Shown here one piece after another: positions 1-11,328 of a stretch of DNA of 64,000 bases. The stretch is from Alviniconcha marisindica (lineage: Eukaryota > Mollusca > Gastropoda > Provannidae). The notes under the pieces were generated by a model that saw nothing but the letters and a program-made list of their open reading frames with translations, had not been told where the DNA came from and made no database searches. The first letter of the stretch is position 1, and each line of letters starts with the position of its first letter. The position numbers and the translations under genes are program-made. The DNA is taken from NCBI GenBank assembly GCA_018857735.1, contig JABMCL010001960.1:186001-250000 (forward strand). The letters run 5' to 3'.

Positions 1-1453
1 ACGTCTTTTCAAATGGAATATTTGAAAGGCTCACTTAACCCAACTCATAAAGGATCAGGTCACTTTAAACAAAATGTATTTAACCAATCTATGCCAAAAG
101 ATATGCCATCTTTAGGGTTCACTGAAAGATGATGTCGCGTCAAGAAGAAAGAGCCTTTCACCTAAAATTCGAATTTTAGCGCAACGTCTGATGGCTGTCG
201 CCCAAAATACAAATTTCTTCATATACGCTGAAAGATGAGGTCGGTTCAAAATTGTCAGAAGAACTAGCCGACAACATGGCACGAAGGAAAAAGCAAAGTG
301 GATTATGCTTTGTTTCTTTCTACTTTTTTCCCCCGCGGAATTCTGTTTCTGTTTGTCCAGGATGGTGCTTTTTACTGCTTTGATGCACTTCTGTCAGCCT
401 GTTTTGTGTGGGACTTTTTTTTGGATTTTTATAGATATTAACTGTTCAAACTTCGGTAGCACACATTCCAAGATTAAATATTAGATCCTGACATGCCAAT
501 CATTGGTCAAGTAAACATTTACTTAAATATTTACGGAATCATACCCAGGAGAAATCAAGAAATGTGTACAGCAGATAGCAGTCGACTTTTCAATGTTTTG
601 ATTAGAAAGGGCATGGTCATGTCAGGAGCAAATGACGTCAGAGTTGCATTGTTTGTGGAGAAAAGACGCGTGATCGGATGGTATGCCAAGATTAATGAAC
701 AATTGATTAACAAAGCAAACAAGGCATTTCGCATGGTGTGGCATAATCTCCCCGGTGGCATAATTTTCTCTTCTTTCATGTGTGTATTTTGCAACCAATA
801 AGACACTTTTTTGTGCAATCCACGGAAAAAACAAATGAACAGAAATCACAAGATGATGTAAGAAATATAAATGCTATCCGAAATGGCGTCAACCTCTTCG
901 TTTACATTGTCCCTTCCAGCGTCACATGAAGTTACATGTCAACTCATCTAAAGGCTTAGATGAACAGATAAATTTACCTGTTCATCTTGATGCCTCACTT
1001 CTTCCTAGCCGTGATCGAATTTCTGCTGGTCCCCTCAGCTAGGAGTCTGCATATCTACAGATGTACCCGTTTAACATACCTACCCGTTTATTTTGATGCT
1101 GTACACATATCTACCAGAAAATATGTTTAGTTGAATTGTCTAACAAGACAACAAAGACCTCCTTCGTGATTCTACTATTCCTTTACATGCCCATAGATAC
1201 ACCTGTTCACTTTCATACATCTATTCACATTAGCCGCTAAGATCTACCCACCAACATTTCTATGTCCACAGATATAGCCGTTCATCAGTATGCCTGCTCA
1301 TTTTAATTCTGCCTTTCCGGCATAACTTCATGCACCCTTCAACATACACACAGTCGTACCCGAAAATAAATGTACCTGATTATCTTTATGCTTGTCTTTT
1401 GTGTAACCACAAAGACCTGCCACAACTACTTGTGTACATGCCCGTACCCGTTC
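1..1453. other. Non-coding DNA with no recognised gene
   Basis: No frame here shows a protein family I recognise. The 102-codon frame at 493-801 has no domain, no convincing start context and no splice context. From about 950 to 1450 the DNA repeats short phrases such as 'cccgttcat', 'ctaaccacaaagacct' and 'cccgaaaataaa', which also fill 4.4-5.56 kb. This is a degenerate repeat rather than a gene. Confidence 0.6.
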
Positions 1454-1628
1454 ATGAGAACCGGTTTGGCCTAGTAGCAGTAAGCAGAAGGACCTCGGTT
1501 CGATACAGCTTCAAAAGTTGTGGTTTGTGGACACGGTTCCTCACAATTAATGAAACACTGAAGTGGCTCTCATCGCTGCCCATCTTAATACAGGTCATTC
1601 TGATGGTGATAGTGTAGCGATAGGTACC
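1454..1628 (+). repeat. tRNA-derived SINE, copy 1
   Basis: The segment starts with a tRNA-like head (ccggtttggcctagtagcag) and holds an RNA polymerase III B-box-like motif, ggttcgatac, near 1497. A body containing 'gttgtggtttgtggacacgg' follows, then a tail ending near 'gtagcgataggtacc'. The same order of blocks recurs inverted at 28811-29017 and, without the tail, at 21481-21613. The head is shortened relative to the other copies and the B box has lost the usual AATCC ending, so this copy is probably inactive. The tRNA of origin is not identified. Confidence 0.7.
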
Positions 1629-2780
1629 CATTCTCAGAACGTCATCTGTGAAGTGTAACACAAGAGGGAATAAATCAATAGCAGATACAAAATGGAATGT
1701 TATTAGTGGGTTGTCTAACTTTTATATTTACTAAATATAAGAGCTAGAAGATAGTTTGTGGCCAGTTGTTAATGTTGAAGGTGATTTCATTGAAACTGCC
1801 TACCTTGATCGGATGTAACTGATGACATGAAAAGTAGTCCAAGTATTAACATAATGAGCATTAAATCAATGTTAAATATACAATAACTGAAAGATGTATA
1901 TTGCTGTCACCAACTAAAATCAGACCAAAAAAAAGAAGATTTTCAATGGAAACGTCATCTCATCAGTAACGTCCAACAAAAGTTAATCATTAGTACTTTA
2001 CATTAAGCAAAATATATTGAGAGTACTGAACAAACACAGCTGATACATGGTAGAAATATTGTTTATTTGATATGCAGTATAAAAACCTGAAAAAAGGCAG
2101 AAAATTCAGTCATATCAGAGATTAAGATATTTTTGTCATCATCACGTCCAATCAAAAATCTCAAGACAGTCTAACATTTGATAGATTTCTGCTTTGATCC
2201 AGTCAACATTTTGACACTGCAGTATCATACAAACATGACAGATATAGCAACTATTATTACTGTGTTACATCTACTATTCTTCTTTTTCTTTTTTTATTGT
2301 CTTTTTGTTTTCCGTTTCTAAAACAGTCGCCAAGTTGTGTTTAAAAAGCTGAAACAAGAAGCATTTTTAATGAAAGAAGCATTTTAATAAAAGTTGACCA
2401 TATGCTCGGTCGTGATTATGACAGGAATTGTTACTCTCGTCTTCAAATCTGAACAGTGTGCAACCGAAACTATCTGCCTTTGGAGTGGACTACATTGTTT
2501 GCCACATCGATCAATCCATAACATATAAATTAGCCATGATTTTTTCACCAAATTTTTTGTTGTGAAACTTGTGTAAAAGTGCTGTAAATGTGATTGGACC
2601 TCACGTAATGTTTGGACGTGATTTGTCGATGACAAGAAAAGTAAATCGCTAACCATGCTCGCTCACCTAGTACTACAAAACTGGGATCGGAACATATTGC
2701 TGCATTGAGTAGTTCGTTTAGGTTTCAGATTTGATTGGTCGTGATGAGACACTATCGTCGAAATAAAAACATGTGGCCTT
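1629..2780. other. AT-rich DNA, nothing recognised
   Basis: Long runs of A/T-rich sequence without a recognisable reading frame. A 90-codon minus-strand frame at 2384-2656 has no family I know and no clear splice sites. Confidence 0.5.
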
Positions 2781-3330
2781 AACTATGAATCGGGACTACG
2801 GTAGGCCAGGCTCTGACTTTAGAGTCCGAGACTTTGAGTTAGGCAAAGTTCGTATACATGGACGCGGACAACGGTCGAAACAACAGTCACTGACTTCGCG
2901 CTGATAAGAAAATTGTCATCACACGCGTCATCGCAATCCCACCTGGGCATGCGCACCGACACGCTTCGTTCACTTCCCTGCGACGTATTTCGCACGCGCA
3001 AACATCGGTAAACATAAACATTAGGTGAAGGCATGCCTGGCAGGCCCCGATTCTGGATGTGATTCGCCATGTTTTGCAACACCCAAGCGATCTGGACGAT
3101 GCGATTATTCGTAAAAACGATAATCTCTCGACATCTTCGATGGAGTATTCTTCTTGGCATTTACTGAATCGGCCATTTTGAACTTGTCAGAAAGGCGAGT
3201 GGCCGCTGTGAAAACAGGTAGCCTACGCTGTGCAGATGAATTTAAATAACAAGAAAAATAAATCAAGTGAGAATGTAAGACGTCAAGCAAACTTGCTCTC
3301 ATAATAATTTGCAAACATTAAATCGTACGA
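2780..3330 (-). promoter_or_regulatory. CpG-containing segment, possible 5' end of an unidentified minus-strand gene
   Basis: This stretch is richer in CpG than its neighbours. On the minus strand, near 3173, an ATG lies in a good translation context (caaaatggcc), which also fits the YY1-type motif AAAATGGC often found near transcription starts. The frame from that ATG gives only 23 codons (beginning MADSVNAKKN) before a stop. I found no donor site that would extend it. It could be a first exon with a short frame, an upstream ORF, or coincidence. Confidence 0.2.
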
Positions 3331-3467
3331 TCACATTAATCAGTCATTATGCTCGTGTCGCTCGGCGAATGCGATCTTTCTTCCCTCCAAAATGAAAGAG
3401 CTTTTGCTGACGAACATCTAGTACTCATGTGAAAGTAAACGAAAGGGAAAAAAGAAAGAATTTTTTT

Positions 3468-3639
3468 TTATTAAAAGGAGAGAGAAACCGCTGGAATCAG
3501 ACGTAAAGACGCAACAACAGGAAAAAAACTAACAAAAACAACAAGAAAAACCAACTTTCCAAGCATAACAAGGCCAAAAGCAATCATAGTCCCAGGCCTA
3601 CGAAATCGCTAGCCTAAATATCGGCTGTTTAGGCCCGAG
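3468..3639 (+). repeat. Direct duplication, copy 1 (172 bp)
   Basis: Begins with 'ttattaaaaggagagagaaa' and ends with 'tgtttaggcccgag'. It is repeated almost base for base at 4037-4214. The only difference I see is a 6-base insertion (attcat) in the second copy. Confidence 0.9.
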
Positions 3640-4036
3640 GCTCGGCCCGGACTTTGGTGTAGTCCCGGTCCATGGTTACCATTTTGGGGCGATTGTCAAT
3701 AGCTTTGTGATTTAAGCCGGCCTACCGCGTAAGGCCCGATTCATAGATGAAGGGTAAAGCTAAATAAACCACAGAACAGCTGAAATAGACGATGCAGACT
3801 ATTCTTTCTGTAAAGGCACACACATTGATGGACTTGTTACAGCAATTGATTCATTTATGAACCGAGTGGAGCTTTTTAAACAATATTCTGTCCGATGACG
3901 GGGCGTCACGACCGATCGCCGATATTCAGTAATAATATAAATAACACAGCAATCGTTTCCACTTTTTTTTTAATAGGACGAAAAATAAAAGTATCATTGA
4001 TCCATCAAACAATTTAGTTTTTGATAGAACTCAGTA

Positions 4037-4214
4037 TTATTAAAAGGAGAGAGAAACCGCTGGAATCAGACGTAAAGACGCAACAACAGGAAAAAAACTA
4101 ACAAAAACAACAAGAAAAACCAACTTTCCAAGCATAACAAGGCCAAAAGCAATCATATTCATAGTCCCAGGCCTACGAAATCGCTAGCCTAAATATCGGC
4201 TGTTTAGGCCCGAG
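4037..4214 (+). repeat. Direct duplication, copy 2 (178 bp)
   Basis: Near-identical second copy of 3468-3639, in the same orientation and starting 569 bp downstream. About 400 bp of unrelated sequence separates the copies. The ends are not TG...CA, so this is probably not a pair of LTRs. Confidence 0.9.
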
Positions 4215-4295
4215 TCACTTTAAGTTCGTTGAAACATCGGTGCCGGCGTCACGTTTTTACACAAATTTCAGTTCATTCACACAAATAAACCACTC

Positions 4296-4375
4296 AAGTA
4301 ACAAACATGGTTTCTGTGGACGTTAAGCACCATGTTTACTTACTTACTTACTAGTTTATGGCCCGTCCTGTAAGG
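4296..4375 (-). repeat. SINE-like dispersed repeat (cacagaaaccat family), fragment
   Basis: Read on the minus strand it contains 'gtaagtaagtaaacatggtg' followed by 'cttaacgtccacagaaacca'. These blocks recur at 28682, 62520 and 62612, and in longer form at 42064 and 44690. Confidence 0.55.
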
Positions 4376-4379
4376 TAAG

Positions 4380-5560
4380 TATAAAACTTTCATTCATTAT
4401 ACTTTCATTCAGATTAACAGTTAACCTGTCAACTTTTCTACATGTCCACTGTTTAGTTTATTTCTTCTTTTTCGGCATAACATGCACAGATAACATTTCA
4501 ACTCGTCTACTGGGGTACCTACACAGAGATCCCCCCCCATATCATGAAAGATCCCTTTCATGACCCTAGCTGTTCATTATAATTTTAATTTTGATTAACC
4601 GGTCAGATCTATCCGTCATCCTTTCTACTGCGTTGCAACACCCCGTTCACCTATTTATCTTGATGCTTCTCTTTCGTCTAACCACAAAGAACTACCTGTC
4701 ATCAAACTACCCGTTGATTACTGTACCTTGATTATTTTGATTAACCCGTCAACATTTCTACTGCTCTACATGTACACAGCATCCACAGTTACCTTTCGAC
4801 TCATCTACTGGGGTACACACAGCTCTACCCGAAAATAAAGAGACCTATTTATCTTCATGCTTCTCTTTTTTCTAACCACGTCTACTTGTGTACATGCACG
4901 TGAAAATAAAGTGACCTATTTATCTCCATGCTTCTCTTTTGTCTAACCACGTCTACTTGTGTAAATGCCCACCTCTTCATTTGGATTATTTCATTCCGAT
5001 CAACTACTGACCTGTCCTCTCACCTGATCTTCTAAATATTCGCTGATCTACCTTTTCATCAATCAACCGGTTCAATTTGTGTGTATTTTTCACCTGCCTT
5101 CAGATGGACTCATAAGTGAAGCCACCCGAAAATGAATGTACATGTTGTTAATTTTGATGCTTCTGGCTGCCGATTCAACTGTCTACCTGTCAATAGATGC
5201 ACGCGTTCAAAAACTTCCAGATCAGTGCTATGCATCCATTCCAATTTACCTCCGCGATATACCCGTCCGCCCAACTACTGTTCCACATATAATTCAGATC
5301 TACCCGGAAATAAATCTACCTCTTTATCATGATGCTTTCCTTCCGGCTAACCACGAAGACTACATCTTCACTTGGCCATAGATGCATTCGCTCTTCAATC
5401 TATCCGTTCATTTTGTTTTTTCATTTCGACTCACCGCTCTACATATCCACGGATCATTCATTAATCCACCTGTTCAGTACATTATTTTCATTCCAGCTTA
5501 ACATGCACACTTATCTGTCCGCTCAAGCTACACTCTACACAAGCATGCGATTAGCGCGTT
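4380..5560 (+). repeat. Degenerate minisatellite-like array
   Basis: The segment is built from diverged repeats. The phrase 'cccgaaaataaa' or 'gtgaaaataaa', followed by 'cctatttatctt' and 'atgcttctcttttgtctaac', recurs around 4829, 4904, 5127 and 5303. The two units at 4829 and 4904 are adjacent and closely alike. Related units lie at 950-1450. No coding capacity is evident. Confidence 0.55.
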
Positions 5561-5580
5561 ATTTTCCACTGATTAACTGA

Positions 5581-6250
5581 CGGGTAGGTAGGTCTGTGGT
5601 TCAGGAGACAATAGCCTGAATGGGCAGGTATGTGGTGCACAGTTGTACTTAATGAACGGTTGACTTTGTTGGTCTCCAACCATAGAGGCAGACGCGTCGA
5701 ACGAGTGCGGAGGGCATCTGTTAGTGTGTGTTGGTGTATGCGTGTCACAGTGCTAGTTTACGGGTGTCTGAGATGTTGGGAGGAGGTACAGTTCTGTAGC
5801 TACGGACCACACAGTTTTTGTCTAACAGGCATCAACTCCACAACAAAAAATCATTTGCAGTTCAGTAACGATTATAATCCGACCGCACACAGAACACACA
5901 CACCGGGCAAGAGTGATCAGATTTTTTGATATTTTCACTCGCCTCGAGTGCTATAGTCAATGTATGTCAAGGGAGTGGAGGTCTCCTTCTGAATTAATGG
6001 TTGAGTTCAAATAGTGGTGATGGGGGCGGTGAGGGGAGGGCGGGGGGGGGGCGCACAAAAAAAAGAAAAGCAAATGAAAACCTGGAAAATGTACTGCTGA
6101 GATTAAGAGCAAAAAAAGCAAAACAAAAGTGACAAACAGCGGCATACTCAACCGCGGCGCTACTATTGGCATGACAATACATAATGCATGCATTTTCATC
6201 ACATCATATCGAGCATTTCCTGCCACGACCAGCGCAACTCTTGGGGCTAC
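5581..6250. other. Non-coding DNA with a dispersed repeat fragment
   Basis: No gene seen. Positions 6110-6245, read on the minus strand, resemble plus-strand 40395-40530 (shared core 'atatgatgtgatgaaaat'), so a short dispersed repeat ends here. Positions 6070-6117 resemble the LINE piece at 6600-6650, a small local duplication. Confidence 0.5.
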
Positions 6251-6256
6251 AAAGTG

Positions 6257-7000
6257 TGTATCGTTTGGGGAAGATTGCAAAAAAGAAGAAGACATACTGG
6301 AAATTTAACAGCTCACTTTTAAAAGACAGCAAGTTTGTACAAGAAGTGAATGACACTATAGAGAAAGAAATTGCTTTACCATTTGATAGGAACAACTGAT
6401 TAAAAACCAGTTCTTAAGAAATAGAGTTCACAATATTAGACCAATTGTTTCTCGATGTACTACCAAGTAAAACGATTGCTTATGCCACAATAAAAAAAGA
6501 AAACAATTAGAGTACTTAAGGAAGAACTGGAAACCAAAATCAGATGAATAGAAAAAAAGGTTCATAAAACTGAACTGGAGCTGGAGAATTGAAAAGCCGC
6601 AAATGAAAACCTGGCAAAAGAAAATGGAAAGTGTACTGCTCAGATTAAGAGTTAGATCGGTTGGGGAGGGAGAAAAATATAACAAAACACTATTGTGGCC
6701 TTGGAAAAAGAAACTAAAATAAAATTTGTTGCAAAGGATGGCAGCACTTTGACGCAATTTTGGAAGAAAGAAAACGGTTTGATGAATCTCTTTATAAAAA
6801 CTGAAAAACAGAAGATTGTAAAATTGAACAATTCATCACAAAATACCCCAAAACAGCCGAAGAAGAAGCCGAGAATTTGAAGGGGAAAATTACAGTTGAA
6901 AAAACATGTGCACTAAAGAGAAGAAAGAATGGAAAGAGAGAAGAAAGAATGGAAAAAGCCCAGGCTCTGATGGATTCTCTGTCGAATTTTCTGGTCTTTT
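6257..7000 (+). mobile_element. L1/Tx1-like LINE fragment: end of endonuclease domain to start of reverse transcriptase
   Basis: Plus-strand frames read TYWKFNSSLLKDSKFVQEVN near 6290-6355, the typical C-terminal end of an L1-type AP endonuclease. An A-rich linker with many stops follows. At about 6940-6990 comes KNGKSPGSDGFSVEF, the usual start of the reverse transcriptase domain. Frameshifts and stops make it non-functional. Homology stops in a T-rich stretch near 7000, where the poly(A) end of an oppositely oriented LINE abuts it. The 3' part of a plus-strand element of the same family lies at about 10030-10930, so this may be the 5' half of a split copy. Confidence 0.75.
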
Positions 7001-7307
7001 TTTCTCTTTTTTTTTCAATTCAGTGTAACAAATATAACACAATTATAGAACATATGAGTACACCCGTTCCAGCAGTGGATAACATACGTATACAAATATA
7101 CATGCACATGTTATACATACATAATCGACAAAAAGATAATCCATACAGACAAAGAGTTGGACAAAGTACTTCATAGACAAATATTTGCCTGCACAATGAA
7201 TGATTGACTGCCTGTCACATGTGTATATATTCTAAATCTAAAATAACTACATATGCCCTGAGGTTATCAGTTTTCTGTTTTCAAAATAGGCTGATAACAG
7301 AGCCAGT

Positions 7308-8283
7308 TCAAGATAATGGTGGGCAGTTCGCCGCTGATCTTTCCATTGTATCATCTATTTTGTATTTCAGCATCAGTTGTTGAAGGAAGCAAGAGAGAGT
7401 TGGCAAGCACTTGTCGAGTTTGCATTTGTATATAAATTGCTTAGCTTGAAGTATCACTAAGTCAAAGACTGTGTCAGTTTTGATGTCTATTACTGTTCCA
7501 AACAATACAAGATTTTGTGTAAATTTTACATTTAGCGCTCTCACATTTTCCTTTCGATGTTCTTTCTAGCGAAGTCCAAAAACAAGCACATTTCCAAAAC
7601 ATACGTTCAATGCTATCTTTTTCGTCATTGCAGAAGCTACACTGAGTGTTAGCAGTGACTCCCATTTTGTTTAATACTATGTTAGTAGCTATTATTCTAT
7701 GTATAATGCGCATTTGTAACCATTTAAGTTTTACATCTTTTATTTTTTGTACTTTTATGAAAACTGTATTCCAAGAAATATTTTGACTTCAGTTTTTCAT
7801 TCCATTTCAAGCAACAATTTGGAGTACAGTTGTCGTTTACGAGAATGTTGTAATAGAGCCTTTGGTGCAGAGTAGATTGTACTTTGCCATGTTATTACCA
7901 ATAAGTATCATAGACGTCTTGATATAATGTTTTATTGAACTGCTGCAACTATTAAAAGTCAAGAAATCAACCGTCATGTCAAACTTTGTATTAAATTCTG
8001 CAAGAGTGCGAAACCGCCCATTTTCTTTTATAAAATGAGCGATACAGTACACTCCATTGTCAACCCACTGTGTGTATTTGATCATCTTGTTTCCGATCAT
8101 CATATTTTTGTTATAAAAAACAGGTTCAGAAAAAAGTTGAGATGTCGAGTTTGGTTTCACTTTACTAAAGAAAATTCCATCAGCTTTGAAGACGTCTGAC
8201 CAGAAGGAATTATTTTTGACAGTTTGGTTGAAAAAGCAAGGGCCGTAGCACTCTAATTGATGAAGAAATGGATACAACTCCAT
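7308..8283 (-). pseudogene. C-terminal connection and RVT zinc-finger region of the minus-strand LINE
   Basis: The frame 8283-7837 encodes the region after the RT (FWSDVFKADG, YTQWVDNGVY). The frame 7713-7474 encodes RIIHRIIATNIVLNKMGV followed by CSFCNDEKDSIERMFWKC, the cysteine-rich finger of L1/Tx1 ORF2. The last frame (7544-7308) includes LVLFG and VFDLVI and aligns with the plus-strand copy at 10708-10849. Separate frames mean at least two frameshifts. Confidence 0.8.
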
Positions 8284-8574
8284 CGGAACATTTCTCCATT
8301 TATGTTTTGATATCTTTAACTTTTTTATCCATGTGAGTTTTAGAGCTAAAATATACGTTTTAATATCTGGAATATTTAGACCACTTTTTACATCTTTTAT
8401 TGTCGTCTTTCTGGCAATTCTGTCTTGTTTTCATTCCAAACAAATTTAAAACATATTTTTTGAAGATCTTTCACAAAGTTATCAGGGGGGTCAGGCAGCA
8501 AAATCCACAAATGGATCAGTTTTGACAGAATCAGTGACTTCAGTATAGCAACTCTTCCTAACGGGGTAATAGTC

Positions 8575-9591
8575 CTAAGTGACCAAATTTTGAAGTTTTT
8601 TAACTTCGTCGAAATTTTTATTGTAGTTCATTGCTGCACACTCTTTTAAATCCTGGGTAAACCATATGCTAAGGATCTTAAACATAGTTGGATTCCATAC
8701 CATTTTCAAATGCGGCATATATTTTATTCTTGAATATTTTTTGCTACCTAACCATATGGCCTGTGTTTTGTCCGCATTCAAAAACAGACCAGATACTTTT
8801 CCAAATTTATTAATTGCATCTATTGATTTTTCAAATGCTTTTTTCTCTTCATTGTTCATTAGTTGTGTGTCACCTGCGAATTGAGATATTTTGTGTTCTA
8901 CTTGGTTTATCCAGATTCCCTTGATATCACTATCTGCTCGAATCATGATTGCTAAAATTTCGACACACAAAATAAATATGTATGGTGATATCGGGTCAAC
9001 CTGTCGGCACCCACGCTTTACTGTAAACCATTGGGCTGTCTGTCCATTCACTATTACCGTTGATTTGATGTTTTTATAAAAGGTATCTATCCATCTACAA
9101 AGGTCTTTTCCAAAATCAAATGCTCGAAGAGCCCTAAACATGAACCGCCAATCAAGAGAGTCAAATGCTTTTTCAAAGTCGAAGCATAGCAACAATCCAG
9201 GCTTATTTTTTGTCTTCAGATAGTTTATCAAGTCATGAATCAACCGAACGTTATCACCCATGTATCTGTTGGAAATGAAGCCTGTCTGATCATCATCAAT
9301 TAATGATGGTAGTACTCTTTTAATTCTGTTAGCGATACAGGAAGATCCAATTTTCTATATGACATGAAGGAGAGAGATTGGTCTCCAGTTTTTAATGTTA
9401 TCTCTAGGTTTGTTGCCCTTGGGAATACAAGTAATAATGCCTTCCTTTTGAGTGATGGATAGGTCACCATCATCAAATGCCTTATTTAATGCTCTCACTA
9501 CAAATGGTCCAAGCTGCTTCCAAAAGCACTTGAAAAATTCTGCCCTAAAACCATCTGTACCAGGGCTTTTTTCATGTTTCATATTTTTCAA
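8575..9591 (-). pseudogene. Reverse transcriptase core of the minus-strand L1/Tx1-like LINE, catalytically broken
   Basis: In minus-strand order, 9591-9355 encodes SPGTDGFRAEFFK and NWRPISLL, the N-terminal RT motifs. After a frame break, 9261-8575 encodes CFDFEKAFDSLDW (motif A), GCRQVDPISPYIF (motif B) and SQFAGDTQL (motif C). The catalytic motif is normally F/YADD. Here the first aspartate is glycine (residue 130 of the 228-codon frame, plus-strand 8872-8874). The invariant glycine of GCRQGDP is valine. Both are explained by single base changes. The family identity is secure from motif order; the enzyme is dead. The clade (L1/Tx1 rather than another LINE) is inferred from the endonuclease-end and zinc-finger style. 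Confidence 0.88.
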
Positions 9592-9780
9592 CGCTGTTCC
9601 TGACTCCTCTACTGTTATTTTCCCTTCTAATCATCTTGATTCCTCCACAGATAGTTTTGAAATTTCCGTTACCAGTTGTTCAATCTCACACTCTTCTAGG
9701 TCCTTGGCTTTATACAAATTACTATCAATTTTTTTAACTTCTTTATTTATGTCAAGTGGTTCTTTAATTTCCTCACCTTT

Positions 9781-9783
<3 letters not shown>

Positions 9784-9828
<45 letters not shown>
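9784..9828 (+). repeat. (TG)n microsatellite
   Basis: About 22 uninterrupted TG units. It lies at the 5' edge of the minus-strand LINE. A second (TG)n tract starts at 9881. Confidence 0.95.
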
Positions 9829-9829
<1 letters not shown>

Positions 9830-9879
9830 TGCCTGACAGAAAGAGAAAGATTTCCAGATCACGGAGAAGCGTTGATAGA

Positions 9880-9880
<1 letters not shown>

Positions 9881-9921
<41 letters not shown>
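9881..9921 (+). repeat. (TG)n microsatellite
   Basis: About 20 TG units. The 52 bases between the two TG tracts match nothing else I recognise. Confidence 0.95.
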
Positions 9922-9923
<2 letters not shown>

Positions 9924-10029
9924 ATGGCGGTCTGGGTATTATACAAATCATAGGTGGAAACAAATCGCATGTCAAATGTACCAAGACATGGATCACATAG
10001 ACATCTATAATCCAAGCATTTACAGTAAA

Positions 10030-10930
10030 CAGGTCCACAGTAATAGATTCTGGGAGGGCATTTCAAATCTATGAACTTTTTCGATACAAAGTAAAGCCAG
10101 AAGAGGAAGCATTAGCAACACAGGAAGAAGTTTTTGTAAAATTCTAAAATGCATTTGAAAAGTTAGAAAAAGGCATTGATTGCATAGGCATGAAGAAGGA
10201 CGGTTTTATAAATAGCACGAATTGAGAAGAAAAAAAATACAATATTCAAGTTAACTATTTAAAATACTTTGGATGTGTACAGGCCATCAAAACATATCTT
10301 AAAAGCCTCAAGATTATTACTGAATCAAATGAAATGGTTAGCAAAGATCTATAATCAAGTGAAAGGAACTGAATTTTTTTATGACATTAATTGAAAATGG
10401 AAAAAGTCCGTACTGGTGTAGTAAATGGAAAATAAGTTTGGAGAAGGAACAGACTGGAAAGCCTGCTTTAAAAACACAAATAAAATACAAAAAGTAAAAC
10501 TCAAATGGTTCCAGATCAGATTATTACACAGGATTTTAGCAACCAATATTGTGTTAAAAGAAATGGGCATTGCACAAGATGTTCTGTGCAATTTCTGTGA
10601 CCTAGAAAAAGATAGTATCCAACATTGTATGTGGAGATGTCAACATGTCAAATTGTTCTGGAATCAATATTTATATCTGACCATTGCAACAACGTTCAGA
10701 ACTTAAAATTCGATGAAAAAATTATCTTGTTCGGTACAGATCATAATTTGAAAAGTGACGATGTCTTTGATTTCTGTATGCAAAATATGGTTGCAGATAT
10801 GAAAAAAATCAAACCTGAGAAAGGAGTTGAAAAAAAGATACGAAATTAATCAAAAGCTGAAACTGACCCTACCTGACTTCTTGTCAAACTGGACCTTATT
10901 ATCAAGAATAATGCTTGAATAGTTTAGTGT
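10030..10930 (+). mobile_element. L1/Tx1-like LINE 3' part, plus strand
   Basis: Plus-strand frames give the connection region (NYLKYFGCVQAIKTYLKSLK near 10250-10310). The frame 10425-10706 follows, with KLKWFQIRLLHRILATNIVL and the finger CNFCDLEKDSIQHCMWRC. A frame-shifted tail encodes FDEKIILFGTDHNLKSDDVF (about 10708-10770). It is related to, but clearly diverged from, the minus-strand copy at 7.0-9.8 kb. It is probably the 3' half of the plus-strand element that starts at 6257. Closely similar DNA occurs at 46260-47190. Confidence 0.8.
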
Positions 10931-11234
10931 GTTGTGCACCTTTTGTTGCTTTGTGTCTGCTTCCATTTATTGTTCTCCATTCTAACCATTCTAAGAAATT
11001 TGTAAGCTTCCTGTAGGGTGTTTTACAGAATGGATAAGAATTTGAATAGCACGGGAAGACATAGCACAGTGAAACCGAAAGATCTCTAGTGCCAGTATGA
11101 TCTAACTTTTGTTGGGGTCGTTGTTTCATGATTGTAAACTTTTCGGGCACAAACGTTTGTTCATTGCCACTGTCGGAAAGTTAGAATGTATTGTTTATGA
11201 CACTTGCATTCTCACCACTCTTTCCTATCCAGTG

Positions 11235-11328
11235 GGTGTGCATGCGTGCGTGCGTGCGTGCGTGCGTGAGTGCGTGCGTATGTGAGTGCGTGCGTATGTG
11301 CGTCCGTGCATGCGTGCGTGCGTGCGTG

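Larger units (their letters stand above)
7000..9780 (-). mobile_element. L1/Tx1-like LINE, 5'-truncated, minus strand
   Basis: Read on the minus strand this holds a linker, a reverse transcriptase start (about 9591-9355), the RT core (9261-8575), a connection region (8283-7837) and a C-terminal RVT zinc finger (7713-7474). The 3' untranslated region runs to T-rich sequence at about 7000-7016, which would be the poly(A) tail on the minus strand. The endonuclease domain is absent, so the copy is 5'-truncated. It is broken by several stops and frame changes. The 5' end abuts a (TG)n tract at 9784. It lies between two plus-strand pieces of the same family. Confidence 0.85.

Noticed and set aside
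493..801. 102-codon open frame
   Set aside because: No domain, no splice or start context, and overlapping open frames on the other strand.
3468..4214. Terminal-repeat retrotransposon in miniature
   Set aside because: The repeats do not start TG or end CA, and no primer site, polypurine tract or target duplication is seen.
9452..10074. Long frames such as 9452-10000 with Cys/Val or Thr/His runs
   Set aside because: They are translations of (TG)n tracts and the reverse of a LINE.
6257..10930. A single LINE with 5' inversion (twin priming)
   Set aside because: Both orientations have their own C-terminal finger and 3' end, and the sequences differ, so two insertions are needed.
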